This document shows positions 1 to 7,561 of a stretch of 15,996 nt of DNA, in pieces. Numbering within the stretch: the first letter of the stretch is position 1; every line of letters begins with the position of its first letter. The translations under genes and the position numbers were made by a program. Origin of the DNA: CAYVUV01 sp964455095 (lineage in GTDB: Bacteria; Desulfobacterota; Binatia; HRBIN30; CADEER01); NCBI GenBank assembly GCA_964455095.1, contig CAYVUV010000247.1, positions 1-15,996 on the forward strand. The letters are read 5' to 3'. Under the pieces are notes generated by a model. It was not told the origin of the DNA. It saw only the letters and a list, made by a program, of their open reading frames with translations, and did no database searches.

Positions 1-826
1 CAATGCCATCCAGCCGCTGCACGGCGCGCGCCGGGCTGACGCCGACGATCGCCAGGCGCAAGGCGGGACAGCGCGCCCGCAGCGCGCCGAACACGTCGCG
101 GACGAAGGCGGTGATGGCGTCGACGTTGGGCGGATACGCGAGGTGCCCGTGGAACAGCAGCAGCGGTCCGTCCGCCGGCGCGCGGTCGCCCTCTCCTTCC
201 TGCAGATCGATGATCCCCGGAATCACGTCGATCTCGCCGCGGTACCCCGACTCGTCGAGCTTGGCGCGATCGGCCTCCGACGCCGCCAGAACGATCGGGC
301 ACGCGTTCAACGCCCCGGCTTCGAAACGGCGCAGGCGCACGGCCTCCGCCGCATAGGCCAGCCGGCGCGCACCGGCGGCGGCCGTCGACCACTCCTGCAC
401 TGCCCACGACATACAGTCCGGCAGGTCGACGACCGATGGCGGCTCCAGGCGTGTGGCCAGGCGCGCCAGCCGCATGCGGTCGACGTGCACGACATCGATG
501 CGCAGTGCCGCGCACTGCCGGTTCAGCGCGGCGGCGTAGCGGCCGTGCGCGACCGTGTAGGCGACGCGCAACGGATCGCCGCGCAGCACGCCGGCCAGGC
601 TGCCCGCCGCGAGGGCGGGCAGCGACACCGGCAGCATCTCGATCGACGCACAGGCCGACGCCAGCCGCGCGTGGCCGTCGGACCATCGTCGGTAGGCGCG
701 CATCTCGTCGGGTCTCGCCAACACGCGCAGATGCACCTCGTGCCTCCGCGCCAGATGCAGGGCGAAGTTCAGCGGGCGGCGCTTGACCGGCGACAGCGGA
801 TACGGGCAGACGAACAGGATCCTCAC
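1..826 (-). CDS. Glycosyltransferase family 4 protein, 3' end cut by window
   Basis: Probable GT4-type (GT-B fold) glycosyltransferase acting at the cytoplasmic face on a growing lipid-linked glycan. The visible 275 residues start MRILFVCPYPLSPVKRRPLN, the beta1/loop of a GT-B N-terminal domain. The acceptor domain has DVVHVDRMRLARL (111-123) and VVDLPDCMS (132-140). The linker to the donor domain reads ASEADRAKL (182-190) then IDVIPGIID (199-207). The C-domain opens with LLLFHGHLAYPPNVDAITAF (222-241), a pattern like that of exopolysaccharide-associated transferases. The donor-binding E-x7-E region lies beyond the window. The start is GTG at 826, inside the stop of the upstream glycosyltransferase (GTGA overlap, 4 bp), so the two are almost certainly co-translated. 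Sugar donor and linkage cannot be inferred. Confidence 0.85.
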   Translation of the reverse strand, partial: MRILFVCPYPLSPVKRRPLNFALHLARRHEVHLRVLARPDEMRAYRRWSDGHARLASACASIEMLPVSLPALAAGSLAGVLRGDPLRVAYTVAHGRYAAALNRQCAALRIDVVHVDRMRLARLATRLEPPSVVDLPDCMSWAVQEWSTAAAGARRLAYAAEAVRLRRFEAGALNACPIVLAASEADRAKLDESGYRGEIDVIPGIIDLQEGEGDRAPADGPLLLFHGHLAYPPNVDAITAFVRDVFGALRARCPALRLAIVGVSPARAVQRLDGI

Positions 827-2037
827 GCCGTCGCCTCCGCGCCGTCGCGCCCCAACGAGCCGTAGAGCCGTTCGAGCGTCGGGGCGATGCGCGACCAGCG
901 CAGCGCCGCGGCGCGCCGCAACCCGTTGGCGCGCAGTCGCCCGTACAGCGCGTCGTCTTCGAGCACGCGGCGCAGCGCAGCCGCAAACGACTCGGGGTCG
1001 TCAGCCAGCAGCGCGTCGACGCCGTCGGCACAGTCCAGCCCTTCCGCCCCGATGCGGGTCGACACCACCGGTACCCCCGCCGCCCAGGCTTCGACGATCT
1101 TGATGCGCGTCCCACCCCCGATGAGCAGCGGCACGACCGCCGCCCGCGCGCGGTGCAAGAAGGGCAGCGTCGAGGCCACGTCGGCGCTGTACTGGCAACC
1201 GGCGGCGACGATCTGCTCGGCCAACGCCGCATCGATGCGACTGCCGACGAAGCGCACCGCGCATGCGGCACCGGAGCCGCGCAACCGCGGCACCACCGCA
1301 GCGAGAAACCACCGCGCCCCCTGCACGTTCGGATACCACCCGAAGCTGGCGATGCACACGACCTCGGCCGTCGCTGCGCCCTGCGCTACGGGCGCGGCCG
1401 GCACGACGTCGTCGCCGACACAGTTCGGAATCACGTGAATGGCGCCCGCACGCCGCGGCGCGAGGCTGGCGAGCAGCCGTTGGTCGGCGGCGGACACCAC
1501 CAGACACATGCTCGCCTGCTCCACGGCGCGGCGCTCCTCCGCCGCCGTGCGGCCGCGATCGAACCAGACGCCGTGCCGCAGCACGCCGGCGCGGGCGCGC
1601 AGCATGCGCGGCGCCAGGACCGACTCCACATTGTGCGAGCTGTAGACGACCGGCACACCAGACGGCAGCGGGCCGAGGGCTTGCAACAACGACACCTCCT
1701 CCACCTGAACGGCGTCGTAGTGTCTCGTGCGCAGCACCTCGGCGACCTGCTGGCAATACGCAGGGGAGCGGAAGCGCGCCGAGCGCAGCGAGTACCCCCG
1801 CCCCAGATTCGCCAACGTCCACGCCCCTCGCCGCACCAACCCGTCGAGCCGCACGGTGTACATGTCGCGGTAGTGCGCCAGGGCCGGGGCCGACTGCAGG
1901 ACGTCGCCGCCGCCGCGAAATCCGATCACGTCCACCGCGGCAAAGCCCGCCAGCACCCGGCCGAGGCCGATCGAGCGCATCTCGCCACCGTTGGCCTGGT
2001 GGGCGGAGAGCCACTTCACCAGCTGGAGGACTTGCAT
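823..2037 (-). CDS. Glycosyltransferase family 4 protein
   Basis: A 404-residue GT-B glycosyltransferase, full length for GT4. The N-domain begins MQVLQLVKWLSAHQANGGEM with a glycine loop, followed by RSIGLGRVLAGFAAVDVIGF (21-40). VVYSSHNVESV (130-140) is typical of bacterial exopolysaccharide GT4 enzymes. The C-domain has IASFGWYPNVQGARWF (229-244) and the donor site GGGTRIKIVEAWAAGVPVVS (307-326), then GAEGLD (330-335). The ATG at 2037 gives the natural family N-terminus. The frame stays open far upstream, to 3261, but only as antisense to neighbouring genes. It lies 44 bp downstream of the phosphoglycosyl transferase and overlaps the next glycosyltransferase by 4 bp, so the three form one leftward operon. 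The role in glycan extension is inferred from family and context; specificity is unknown. Confidence 0.9.
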   Translation of the reverse strand: MQVLQLVKWLSAHQANGGEMRSIGLGRVLAGFAAVDVIGFRGGGDVLQSAPALAHYRDMYTVRLDGLVRRGAWTLANLGRGYSLRSARFRSPAYCQQVAEVLRTRHYDAVQVEEVSLLQALGPLPSGVPVVYSSHNVESVLAPRMLRARAGVLRHGVWFDRGRTAAEERRAVEQASMCLVVSAADQRLLASLAPRRAGAIHVIPNCVGDDVVPAAPVAQGAATAEVVCIASFGWYPNVQGARWFLAAVVPRLRGSGAACAVRFVGSRIDAALAEQIVAAGCQYSADVASTLPFLHRARAAVVPLLIGGGTRIKIVEAWAAGVPVVSTRIGAEGLDCADGVDALLADDPESFAAALRRVLEDDALYGRLRANGLRRAAALRWSRIAPTLERLYGSLGRDGAEATA

Positions 2038-2081
2038 CGAACCATTGCCGTGCGCCACCGCCGCGGAACCGCGTGGGCGCG

Positions 2082-2780
2082 TTACCCCTCGTCGGTGGGC
2101 GTTCCGCCTTCGCGCACGACCCGAGACGTCGCGCCACGCTGCGTTGCGCGTGCGTCCGGTACGAAGCGCGCCCCCAGCATGCGGACCGTGCGCGCGATGA
2201 TCGCGAGGTCCGCCCGCAGCGAGTGCGTCATCGCGTAGTGCCGTTCGAGCTCGGCGCGCAGCGTGTAGTTCATGTAGGCGCCGCCGCTCACCTGCCAGCA
2301 GCCGGTGATGCCTGGCTTGCAGTCGCGGATCAGCGCCAGGTACTCGGGGTACTGTTCGAGCTCGGGCGGCACGATGGGGCGCGGACCGACCAGGCTCATG
2401 TCGCCGCTGAGAACGTCGAACAGTTGCGGGAGCTCGTCGAGTCCGGAGCGGCGCAGCAGGCGCCCGAGTGGCGTGATGCGCGGATCCTCCTCGTCCGAAA
2501 GCTTGTAGCCGCCGGCCACGTAGCGCGCGTACAGGTCTGGAGTGGCGCGCAGGATCTCCTCCGCTCCGCCGCACATGGTGCGAAACTTGTGCACCCGGAA
2601 GCGCTTGCCGCGCCGTCCCACTCGCTCCTGGGCGAACAAGACGGTTCCCGCGGACGTGAGCTTGACCAGCACCGCGATCGCGAGCAGGACCGGGGCCAGC
2701 AGTGCGATCAACAGCGCCGCGCCGGTCAGATCCACCGCTCGCTTGCCGACCACCGCCACCGCACTGTTCCGCATCTCCAT
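2082..2780 (-). CDS. Undecaprenyl-phosphate sugar phosphotransferase (bacterial sugar transferase family, short PglC-like form)
   Basis: Initiating monotopic phosphoglycosyl transferase: it moves a sugar-1-phosphate from a nucleotide sugar to undecaprenyl phosphate. The 232 residues match the short PglC-like form, without the extra N-terminal domains of WbaP or WcaJ. Visible are K13-R14 before the membrane re-entrant helix (about 15-42), QERVGRRGKRFRVHKFRTM (51-69), DPRITPLGRLLRRSGLDELP (99-118) containing the Asp-Glu pair (115-116) that is catalytic in this family, VGPRP (131-135) and KPGITGCWQVSGG (155-167). The usual motif is WQVSGR, so Arg is Gly here. The last roughly 30 residues are a polar extension. 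The start is ATG at 2780, and a second ATG at 2774 is also possible. It is first in the leftward operon and divergent from the ligase-like gene. The sugar is unknown. Confidence 0.93.
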   Translation of the reverse strand: MEMRNSAVAVVGKRAVDLTGAALLIALLAPVLLAIAVLVKLTSAGTVLFAQERVGRRGKRFRVHKFRTMCGGAEEILRATPDLYARYVAGGYKLSDEEDPRITPLGRLLRRSGLDELPQLFDVLSGDMSLVGPRPIVPPELEQYPEYLALIRDCKPGITGCWQVSGGAYMNYTLRAELERHYAMTHSLRADLAIIARTVRMLGARFVPDARATQRGATSRVVREGGTPTDEG

Positions 2781-2866
2781 GAGCTTTCGGCCGCTGTTGC
2801 GGATACCACGCGGCCGCGTTCAGGTACAGTGCGCGGCCAGGGTTGAACGCGGCGCCGACAGGTGCG

Positions 2867-2895
2867 TTTTCATTCCGCGGCGGCTGTGAGATAAG
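2867..2895 (+). promoter_or_regulatory. Candidate sigma-70-type promoter for the ligase/flippase operon
   Basis: In the 150-bp gap between the divergent genes, TTTTCA (2867-2872) is followed after 17 bp by GATAAG (2890-2895). TG at 2887-2888 gives an extended -10 (TGA-GATAAG). Each hexamer matches 4 of 6 consensus bases. Transcription would start near 2902, about 28 nt before the GTG at 2931. This is a by-eye match in very GC-rich DNA. I saw no convincing promoter for the opposite (minus-strand) operon in the same gap. Confidence 0.3.
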
Positions 2896-2930
2896 GGCGG
2901 GCCCGATCTCGACCGCGGGCGGGGTGTTCC

Positions 2931-4133
2931 GTGTTCTGGTTCGAAATCGTTCTGCTCTGCGGGCTCTTCGCGAGCACCTTTCTGGTCCAGATTCGGCTGC
3001 CGATTCTGGCCCTGTCGGCCAACAATCTGGCCGTGCCGCTGTTCGCGTTGGCCCTGGCCTGGCCGCGGCGCGCATTGATCCCGCAGATGCTGCGCGCCCA
3101 CCGCACTCTGCTGGGCACCATCTCCCTGCTCTACCTCTGGCTGTGGGTCGCCGCCTTCGACAGCCTCCTGCCCGCCGTCTCGATCCGGTATGCCGCCAAA
3201 TGCCTGGGGTATCTGCTCCTGCTCGGCGCCTTCCTGCTCTGGCTGCACGGGCGGCCGGCAACGCGCCGGGCCGCGCTGCGGGCCGTATACGGAATCGGCA
3301 TCGCCATCGCCGCGTTCGGCATGCTCGAGTTCTGGTTTCCCCACTTTGGGTTCATCACGTTGCGCGGCGATCTGGTCAGTTATCCGCGCGTGTCATCGCT
3401 TTTCATCGGACCGAACGAGTTCGCGGTGTTGATGGCCATCACCGTCGCACTCGGCGCCATCCTCCGTCACGATGGAGAGATCCGGCCGCTGCTCTTTCGC
3501 GCCCCGCTCGTCATCTTGCTGATCGTCCTGGCGCTGTCGGGTAGCCGCGACGGCTGGTTCGTGTTCTGCGCTTTGCTCGTGCTGCTGGCCGGTGTGCGCG
3601 TCATCACCCGCCGCGAGCTGGCAGTCATCATGGCCCTTTTTGCCCTCGCCGTGTTGAGCTTTCCGATCTCGCGGGGTCGGGTCGGGTTCTCCGAACCTCC
3701 GCCGGGTGCCCGGGCGCCCGGCGCGGACCCTGTATTGAGACAAATCACCACGCCGCGAGGCGCGTTGATCCCCCGCATGAGACTCTGGCACGCCGCGCTC
3801 GAGCTGATCCGACAGAACCCGATCACCGGCATCGGGCCGGAGGCGTTCTCCAACACAGCCGGCGTTGAAATCCTGCGACGACCCGGCTTCAACACACACA
3901 GTCTGCTCCTCAACGTCGCCGTCGAGCTCGGGCTGGTCGGGCTTGCCCTGCTCGCCGTCTGCCTGGGGGTGTTGTTCCGCTCGGGCCATCCGCGCGAATG
4001 GATGACGTCCGTCCCCCTGCTCGGCCTCGGCCTCGGGCAGATCTTCGACTGCTTCACCTACGACTACGCGTTCATGACCTTCAGCCTCTTCTTCATTGCG
4101 TCGTACGTCAGCGCGCCGCGTGATGTTGACTGA
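2931..4133 (+). CDS. O-antigen ligase / polymerase (WaaL/Wzy-like) family membrane protein
   Basis: A 400-residue polytopic inner-membrane protein of the O-antigen ligase (Wzy_C) type. Such proteins either transfer finished undecaprenyl-linked glycan to an acceptor or polymerise repeat units in the periplasm. About ten hydrophobic segments are visible (for example 5-20, 32-45, 62-78, 88-104, 119-135, 165-178, 190-203, 209-223, 229-245, 325-349). Family marks include R153 with GPNEFA (160-165), SGSRDGW (203-209, the conserved small-residue/Arg motif), then after a long periplasmic loop NPITGIGPEAF (296-306) and NTHSLLLNVAVELGLVG (321-337), whose His is typical of the catalytic loop. The start is GTG at 2931; no other in-frame start lies close upstream. 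The end overlaps the flippase start by 11 bp. Sequence alone cannot separate ligase from polymerase. Confidence 0.85.
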   Translation: MFWFEIVLLCGLFASTFLVQIRLPILALSANNLAVPLFALALAWPRRALIPQMLRAHRTLLGTISLLYLWLWVAAFDSLLPAVSIRYAAKCLGYLLLLGAFLLWLHGRPATRRAALRAVYGIGIAIAAFGMLEFWFPHFGFITLRGDLVSYPRVSSLFIGPNEFAVLMAITVALGAILRHDGEIRPLLFRAPLVILLIVLALSGSRDGWFVFCALLVLLAGVRVITRRELAVIMALFALAVLSFPISRGRVGFSEPPPGARAPGADPVLRQITTPRGALIPRMRLWHAALELIRQNPITGIGPEAFSNTAGVEILRRPGFNTHSLLLNVAVELGLVGLALLAVCLGVLFRSGHPREWMTSVPLLGLGLGQIFDCFTYDYAFMTFSLFFIASYVSAPRDVD

Positions 4134-5355
4134 AAACACGCTCTGGCAGCTTCTCGACCAGGGCGTCGGACGCGCGCTCATCTTCCTCTTCTACGCCTGC
4201 CTCCCGCTCCTGATCGGGGTGGACGACTACGGCACGTTCGCCTTCCTGCAAGCCCTCATGCTGATCGCCGTCCAGCCGGCGATGGCGCTCGGGCTCGATG
4301 TCGTCGTCGTCAAACGCGTCGCCCGGGGCGAGCGCGGCGGGCTGCGGCCGGCGCTGCGCCTGCGCGCCAGCCTCGTCGGCGCAACCGGCGTCCTCGCCGT
4401 CGCCGCCTGCGCGTTCGCCGGCAACGAGGTACGCACCGTCGTCCTGTTGCTCTGGGTCTATCTCGCCGTGCTCAGCTTCGAAAACCTCTTGTTCGCCTAC
4501 TACCGCGGCATCGAATCGATGCGCATGGAAGGCGTGGTCGGCGTGCTGCAAAAGGCCCTGGCACTCCCCTTCCTCGGCCTCCTCGCCGCGCTGGGCGTCG
4601 GCGGCGCCGCGCTTCCCGCGGCGAGCCTGGCACTGATGGCCGCGGCCGGGGTGGTCATCCTGGGTCGCCTGTACAAGCGGCCGCTGCTCGACTTCCTCGC
4701 CGCCGTGCGCGCACCGGGGGCCGATGCGAGCGCGCTGCTGCACGAGGGCGCCGTCGTCGGCCTGGCGGCCTTCGTCAGCGCCGTCTACTTCCGCATCGAC
4801 AGCGTCATGCTCGGCCTGCTCGCCGATCGCGAGGCGGTCAGCATGTACAACGTGGCCTACCGATTCATGGAGACCGCGTTCATCGTCCCCTTCGCCTGCA
4901 CCAACGTCATCTTTCCCCGCCTGGCCAGCGCGGCCCGCCCAGCCACCACGCTGCGCGCGGCGACGCTGATCCTCGCAGCGCTCGGCTTGACGGCATCGGC
5001 CATCGTCTATGCCGCCGGCCCGCCGTTGATCGCCTGGCTCTACGGCGCCGAGTATGCCCGCGCCGGCCGCGCGCTCGCCGTCCTCGCGCTGGCCATCGCG
5101 CCCGTCTACGTCGGCGGGCTGCTGACGCAGGCGCTGATCGCCTTCGAACGGCCGCGCACCTTCCTGCGCGTCACCGTGCTCGGCGTCGGACTGAACGTGC
5201 TGCTGAACCTGTTCCTCATCCCGGCCTACGGCGAGACCGGCGCCGCGACGGCCACCTTCGCGACCGAGCTGGGCGTCGCCGTCCTGGCCGCCGCCTGGTT
5301 GCGCGGGCCGCCGCGGGAAAACACCTCAGCGGGAGCGCCCTCCGACAGCTGCTAG
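4123..5355 (+). CDS. Polysaccharide flippase (Wzx-like, MOP superfamily)
   Basis: A 410-residue integral membrane protein of the Wzx/MOP type, which flips undecaprenyl-pyrophosphate-linked oligosaccharide across the inner membrane. It starts MLTENTLWQLLDQGVGRALI, followed by CLPLLIGVDDYGTFAFLQAL (26-45), the typical first-helix pair with the D/E-YG turn. FRIDSVMLGLL (223-233) with YNVAYRFME (242-250) matches the second half-repeat. About 12 hydrophobic segments are visible up to residue 394. The C-terminus is a short polar tail. I chose ATG at 4123; GTG at 4120 and TTG at 4096 are in frame but would deepen the overlap with the ligase-like gene. The 3' end runs 30 bp into the convergent glycosyltransferase. 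Linked transporter and ligase genes suggest Wzx-dependent export. Confidence 0.88.
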   Translation: MLTENTLWQLLDQGVGRALIFLFYACLPLLIGVDDYGTFAFLQALMLIAVQPAMALGLDVVVVKRVARGERGGLRPALRLRASLVGATGVLAVAACAFAGNEVRTVVLLLWVYLAVLSFENLLFAYYRGIESMRMEGVVGVLQKALALPFLGLLAALGVGGAALPAASLALMAAAGVVILGRLYKRPLLDFLAAVRAPGADASALLHEGAVVGLAAFVSAVYFRIDSVMLGLLADREAVSMYNVAYRFMETAFIVPFACTNVIFPRLASAARPATTLRAATLILAALGLTASAIVYAAGPPLIAWLYGAEYARAGRALAVLALAIAPVYVGGLLTQALIAFERPRTFLRVTVLGVGLNVLLNLFLIPAYGETGAATATFATELGVAVLAAAWLRGPPRENTSAGAPSDSC

Positions 5356-6459
5356 CACCCGCCACAGCGCGGCGGCGGAGCGGTCCCAGTCGAAGAGCTG
5401 CGCGCGCTCGGCCCCGCGGCGCACGAGATCCTCGCGCAGCGCGGCGTCCGTCTGAACCCGACGCATGGCCGCCGCGATCGCTTCCGCCCGCAACGGGTCG
5501 ACCAGCAGCACGGCATCGCCGGCTACCTCGGCCAGCGCGGCTTGCCGCGAAGCGATCACCGGAACGCCCGACGCCATGGCTTCGAGCACTGGTAGACCGA
5601 ACCCCTCGTAGAGCGACACCGACACCAGCGCCAGCGCCGACGCCATGATGCGCGCCAGCTCGGCGAGCGGACGATAGCCGAGAAAGACGACATCATCGCG
5701 GTGGCGCATGGCGTCGTGCGCGCGCTGCACGTCGCGAAAGCGCCAGGCCAACCTGCCCATCAGCAGCAACTTGGTGGGGCTCGGCGACGCGTCCTTGAAC
5801 CGGTCGAAGGCGCGCAACAGCGCGGCGACGTTCTTGCGCGGCTGGATGGCGCCGACATGGAGAAAGAACGGCGCCCCCGCCGCGACTTCGGCGCGCACCG
5901 CCTCGCGCTCCGGCGCCGGCAGCGGGCGGAACGCGGGGCCGGCCGCGCACAGGATCACCTCGATCTTCCCGGGCGCCACCGCGTAGCAATCGACCAGGTC
6001 GCGCTTGGTGAACTCCGAGACGGCGACGACCGCGCGCGCGTGGCGGACGAATTTCGGCGTGAAGGTGCGGCAGTACGGCCCCTGCAGCGGACCGAACTGG
6101 GCGCGGAAGTGCTCGAAGGCGAGGTCGTGCACGACGAGCACGGTCGGCGTTCGAGCGCGCAGCGAGAGGAACCCGTCGGGCGAGAAGAACACGTCGGCGC
6201 CGCACGCGGCGAGCGCCCGACGCACGGAGTGCTCGAACCACCAGTACCAGAGCACCGGATGGCGCGCCGGCGGTCGCAACACCAGCGGGGTCACGTTGCC
6301 AGAGAAGATGAAGCGCGGATCGTAGGGGCGGTCGAAGAAGAAGACGAACTCGTGCTCGGGATGCGCGCGCGTCAGACGGCTGAGGAGATGGTAGGTGTAC
6401 CAGCCGATCCCCTCGAGGCGCTGGGCCAGCAGGAAGCGGGCGTTGACCGCGATCTTCAT
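5326..6459 (-). CDS. Glycosyltransferase family 4 protein (group 1)
   Basis: A 377-residue complete GT4 enzyme. The N-domain has MKIAVNARFL then GIGWYTYHLL (17-26), HDLAFEHF (111-118) and VSEFTKRDL (147-155), the run common in mannosyl- and rhamnosyltransferase-like GT4 proteins. The C-domain has HVGAIQPRKN (201-210), with the donor phosphate-binding Arg/Lys, and SLYEGFGLPVLEAMASGVPV (282-301), holding the E-x7-E pair (E285, E293). The start is ATG at 6459, inside the stop of the upstream methyltransferase (ATGA overlap), so the two are coupled. The end overlaps the convergent flippase by 30 bp. The donor sugar is not predictable with confidence. Confidence 0.92.
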   Translation of the reverse strand: MKIAVNARFLLAQRLEGIGWYTYHLLSRLTRAHPEHEFVFFFDRPYDPRFIFSGNVTPLVLRPPARHPVLWYWWFEHSVRRALAACGADVFFSPDGFLSLRARTPTVLVVHDLAFEHFRAQFGPLQGPYCRTFTPKFVRHARAVVAVSEFTKRDLVDCYAVAPGKIEVILCAAGPAFRPLPAPEREAVRAEVAAGAPFFLHVGAIQPRKNVAALLRAFDRFKDASPSPTKLLLMGRLAWRFRDVQRAHDAMRHRDDVVFLGYRPLAELARIMASALALVSVSLYEGFGLPVLEAMASGVPVIASRQAALAEVAGDAVLLVDPLRAEAIAAAMRRVQTDAALREDLVRRGAERAQLFDWDRSAAALWRVLAAVGGRSR

Positions 6460-7220
6460 GGCGCGCGCGCGCTCGTCAGCCTCGCCCATCCGAGCCGCTC
6501 GGGGACGTCGATCTTGGCGTGCTCGTCCGGCAGATACACCACGTTGGGGCTCCCGGCGGCTTGGAAGACGGTGTACGCCGGCAGCGCGGCGAGGAAGGTG
6601 CGCACGCTGACTTCCGCTTGGATGATCGGCCGGCAGCGCTCGATCGTCTGGCGGGCGCCGGCGAGGACCTCCTCCTCGGCGCCCTCGGCGTCGATCTTGA
6701 GATAGTCGACGCGGTCCAGGCCTTCCCACCGCAACAGATCGTCCAGTGCCACCGTCAAGACGGACAGCCCCGGCGCAGCGCCGATGCGATGCGTGGTGCT
6801 GAACAAGCTCGGTCGCGCGGCGTTGAGCCACAACGTGCCGGCGCCGGTGCGCGCCCCGGCGCACAGGCAGCGCAAGCGGACGGTGGTCAGCCGGTTCGCC
6901 TGCACGCTGCGCTGCAGCGCGGCGAAGACCTCGGGGAACGGTTCCAGTGCCAGGACGATCCCGCCGGCGCCGAAGTGGGTCGCGGCCTTGAGCGAGTAAA
7001 TGCCGGTGCTGGCGCCGACGTCGACGAACACGCCCGTGCGGTCGAGCAACGCTTCGAGGTGATGGAACTCGGGCTCGATCGATTCCCCCAACACGTAGAT
7101 GCCGCGCCCGCCGTATCCGGCCCGGTTGCGGCCGTAGACGATGGCGCCGTTGGCCAGGCGCGTCTTGAGGAACGCGGTGCGGGGCGTCAGGGCCACCCGG
7201 ATCTTGCGCAGCAGCTGCAT
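6456..7220 (-). CDS. FkbM family SAM-dependent methyltransferase
   Basis: A 254-residue class I methyltransferase of the FkbM family, often found in glycan clusters where it O-methylates sugars. The SAM site is VFVDVGASTGIYSLKAA (64-80), followed by acidic strand 2 ALEPFPEVFAAL (91-102) and the strand 4 motif VDYLKIDAEGAEEEVLAGA (171-189), which is diagnostic of FkbM. The acceptor region is the N-terminal GGRGIYVLGESIEPEF stretch (37-52). The start is ATG at 7220 (MQLLRKIRVAL). The frame stays open to 7472, but the extra part reads through an intergenic repeat and is not family-like. It is coupled by 4 bp to the downstream glycosyltransferase. The substrate is presumably the cluster's glycan (inference from context). 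Confidence 0.9.
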   Translation of the reverse strand: MQLLRKIRVALTPRTAFLKTRLANGAIVYGRNRAGYGGRGIYVLGESIEPEFHHLEALLDRTGVFVDVGASTGIYSLKAATHFGAGGIVLALEPFPEVFAALQRSVQANRLTTVRLRCLCAGARTGAGTLWLNAARPSLFSTTHRIGAAPGLSVLTVALDDLLRWEGLDRVDYLKIDAEGAEEEVLAGARQTIERCRPIIQAEVSVRTFLAALPAYTVFQAAGSPNVVYLPDEHAKIDVPERLGWARLTSARAP

Positions 7221-7561
7221 GGCCGTCGGCGGGGCTGTACAGCGCGAGCGCACGCGCGGCAAGCGGCCAGGGTTGCCAAGTGCGCTCCTCCGGCAGTATG
7301 TGGCCATCCAAACTAGTGCGCTCGCAATTCCAGTGACGTATCGAACGACGGTCCCTTCTCCCGGATGGGAGAAGGTCAGGATGAGGGGGATACAACTGAC
7401 CGGCGAAGCCACCCCCGGCTTTGGTGGCCCATTGACGGCTGGTACTTCAGCGGTGGCCTTCGGCGCTATCAAATCCCCCTCACCTTAGTCCTCTCCCATC
7501 CGGGAGAGGAGACTTGCATTGCCGAACCTATGAACTGGTGTACCAGGTGAACTACGGTGGC
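7221..7561. other. Intergenic region between divergent methyltransferase and exporter operons
   Basis: About 340 bp without a supportable gene. The right half is the palindromic repeat described separately. In 7221-7340 I see no gene, clear promoter or structured RNA. Any promoter for the exporter operon would have to lie within or just after the repeat, because only about 50 bp separate the repeat from the chosen adaptor start. Confidence 0.6.
7341..7509. repeat. Palindromic intergenic repeat, copy 1 (MITE-like, hairpin ends)
   Basis: A roughly 169-bp element repeated at 11857-12026 in the same orientation. The left arm has a 9-bp hairpin, CCTTCTCCC/GGGAGAAGG with a GGAT loop (7354-7375), then AGGATGAGGGGGAT. 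The right arm has an 8-bp hairpin, CCTCTCCC/GGGAGAGG with an ATCC loop (7490-7509), preceded by ATCCCCCTCACC. The two arms are imperfect inverted repeats of each other over about 38 bp, and weaker pairing continues inward (CGGCGAAG near 7401 with CCTTCGGCG near 7458). The arms differ from copy 2 by only a few bases, while the centre is more diverged. There is no transposase and no clear target duplication. Such ends read as the PLPSGRG-like peptides familiar from GC-rich genomes. Confidence 0.85.

Noticed and set aside
1153..2846. Long plus-strand open frames (361 and 527 codons) opposite the glycosyltransferase operon
   Set aside because: They are Arg/His/Ala-rich translations without motifs, antisense to genes with full family motifs. 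High GC keeps stop codons rare.
2781..2930. Sigma-54 promoter for the minus-strand operon (TGGCCGCGCAC on the minus strand)
   Set aside because: The required GC element at the correct spacing is not present; the match is partial and expected by chance in GC-rich DNA.
823..3261. A minus-strand open frame of 812 codons
   Set aside because: Only the part from the ATG at 2037 is a glycosyltransferase. The upstream part is out-of-frame antisense or shadow of the sugar transferase and ligase-like genes, rich in Arg, Ala and Gly.
6460..7395. Upstream extension of the glycosyltransferase frame through the methyltransferase region
   Set aside because: The methyltransferase in another frame has complete SAM-binding motifs; the extension is Arg/Pro-rich shadow coding starting in the repeat.
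7221..7472. N-terminal extension of the FkbM methyltransferase into the repeat
   Set aside because: The extra residues come from the repeat element and lack family similarity; MQLLRKIRVAL at 7220 is a natural start.
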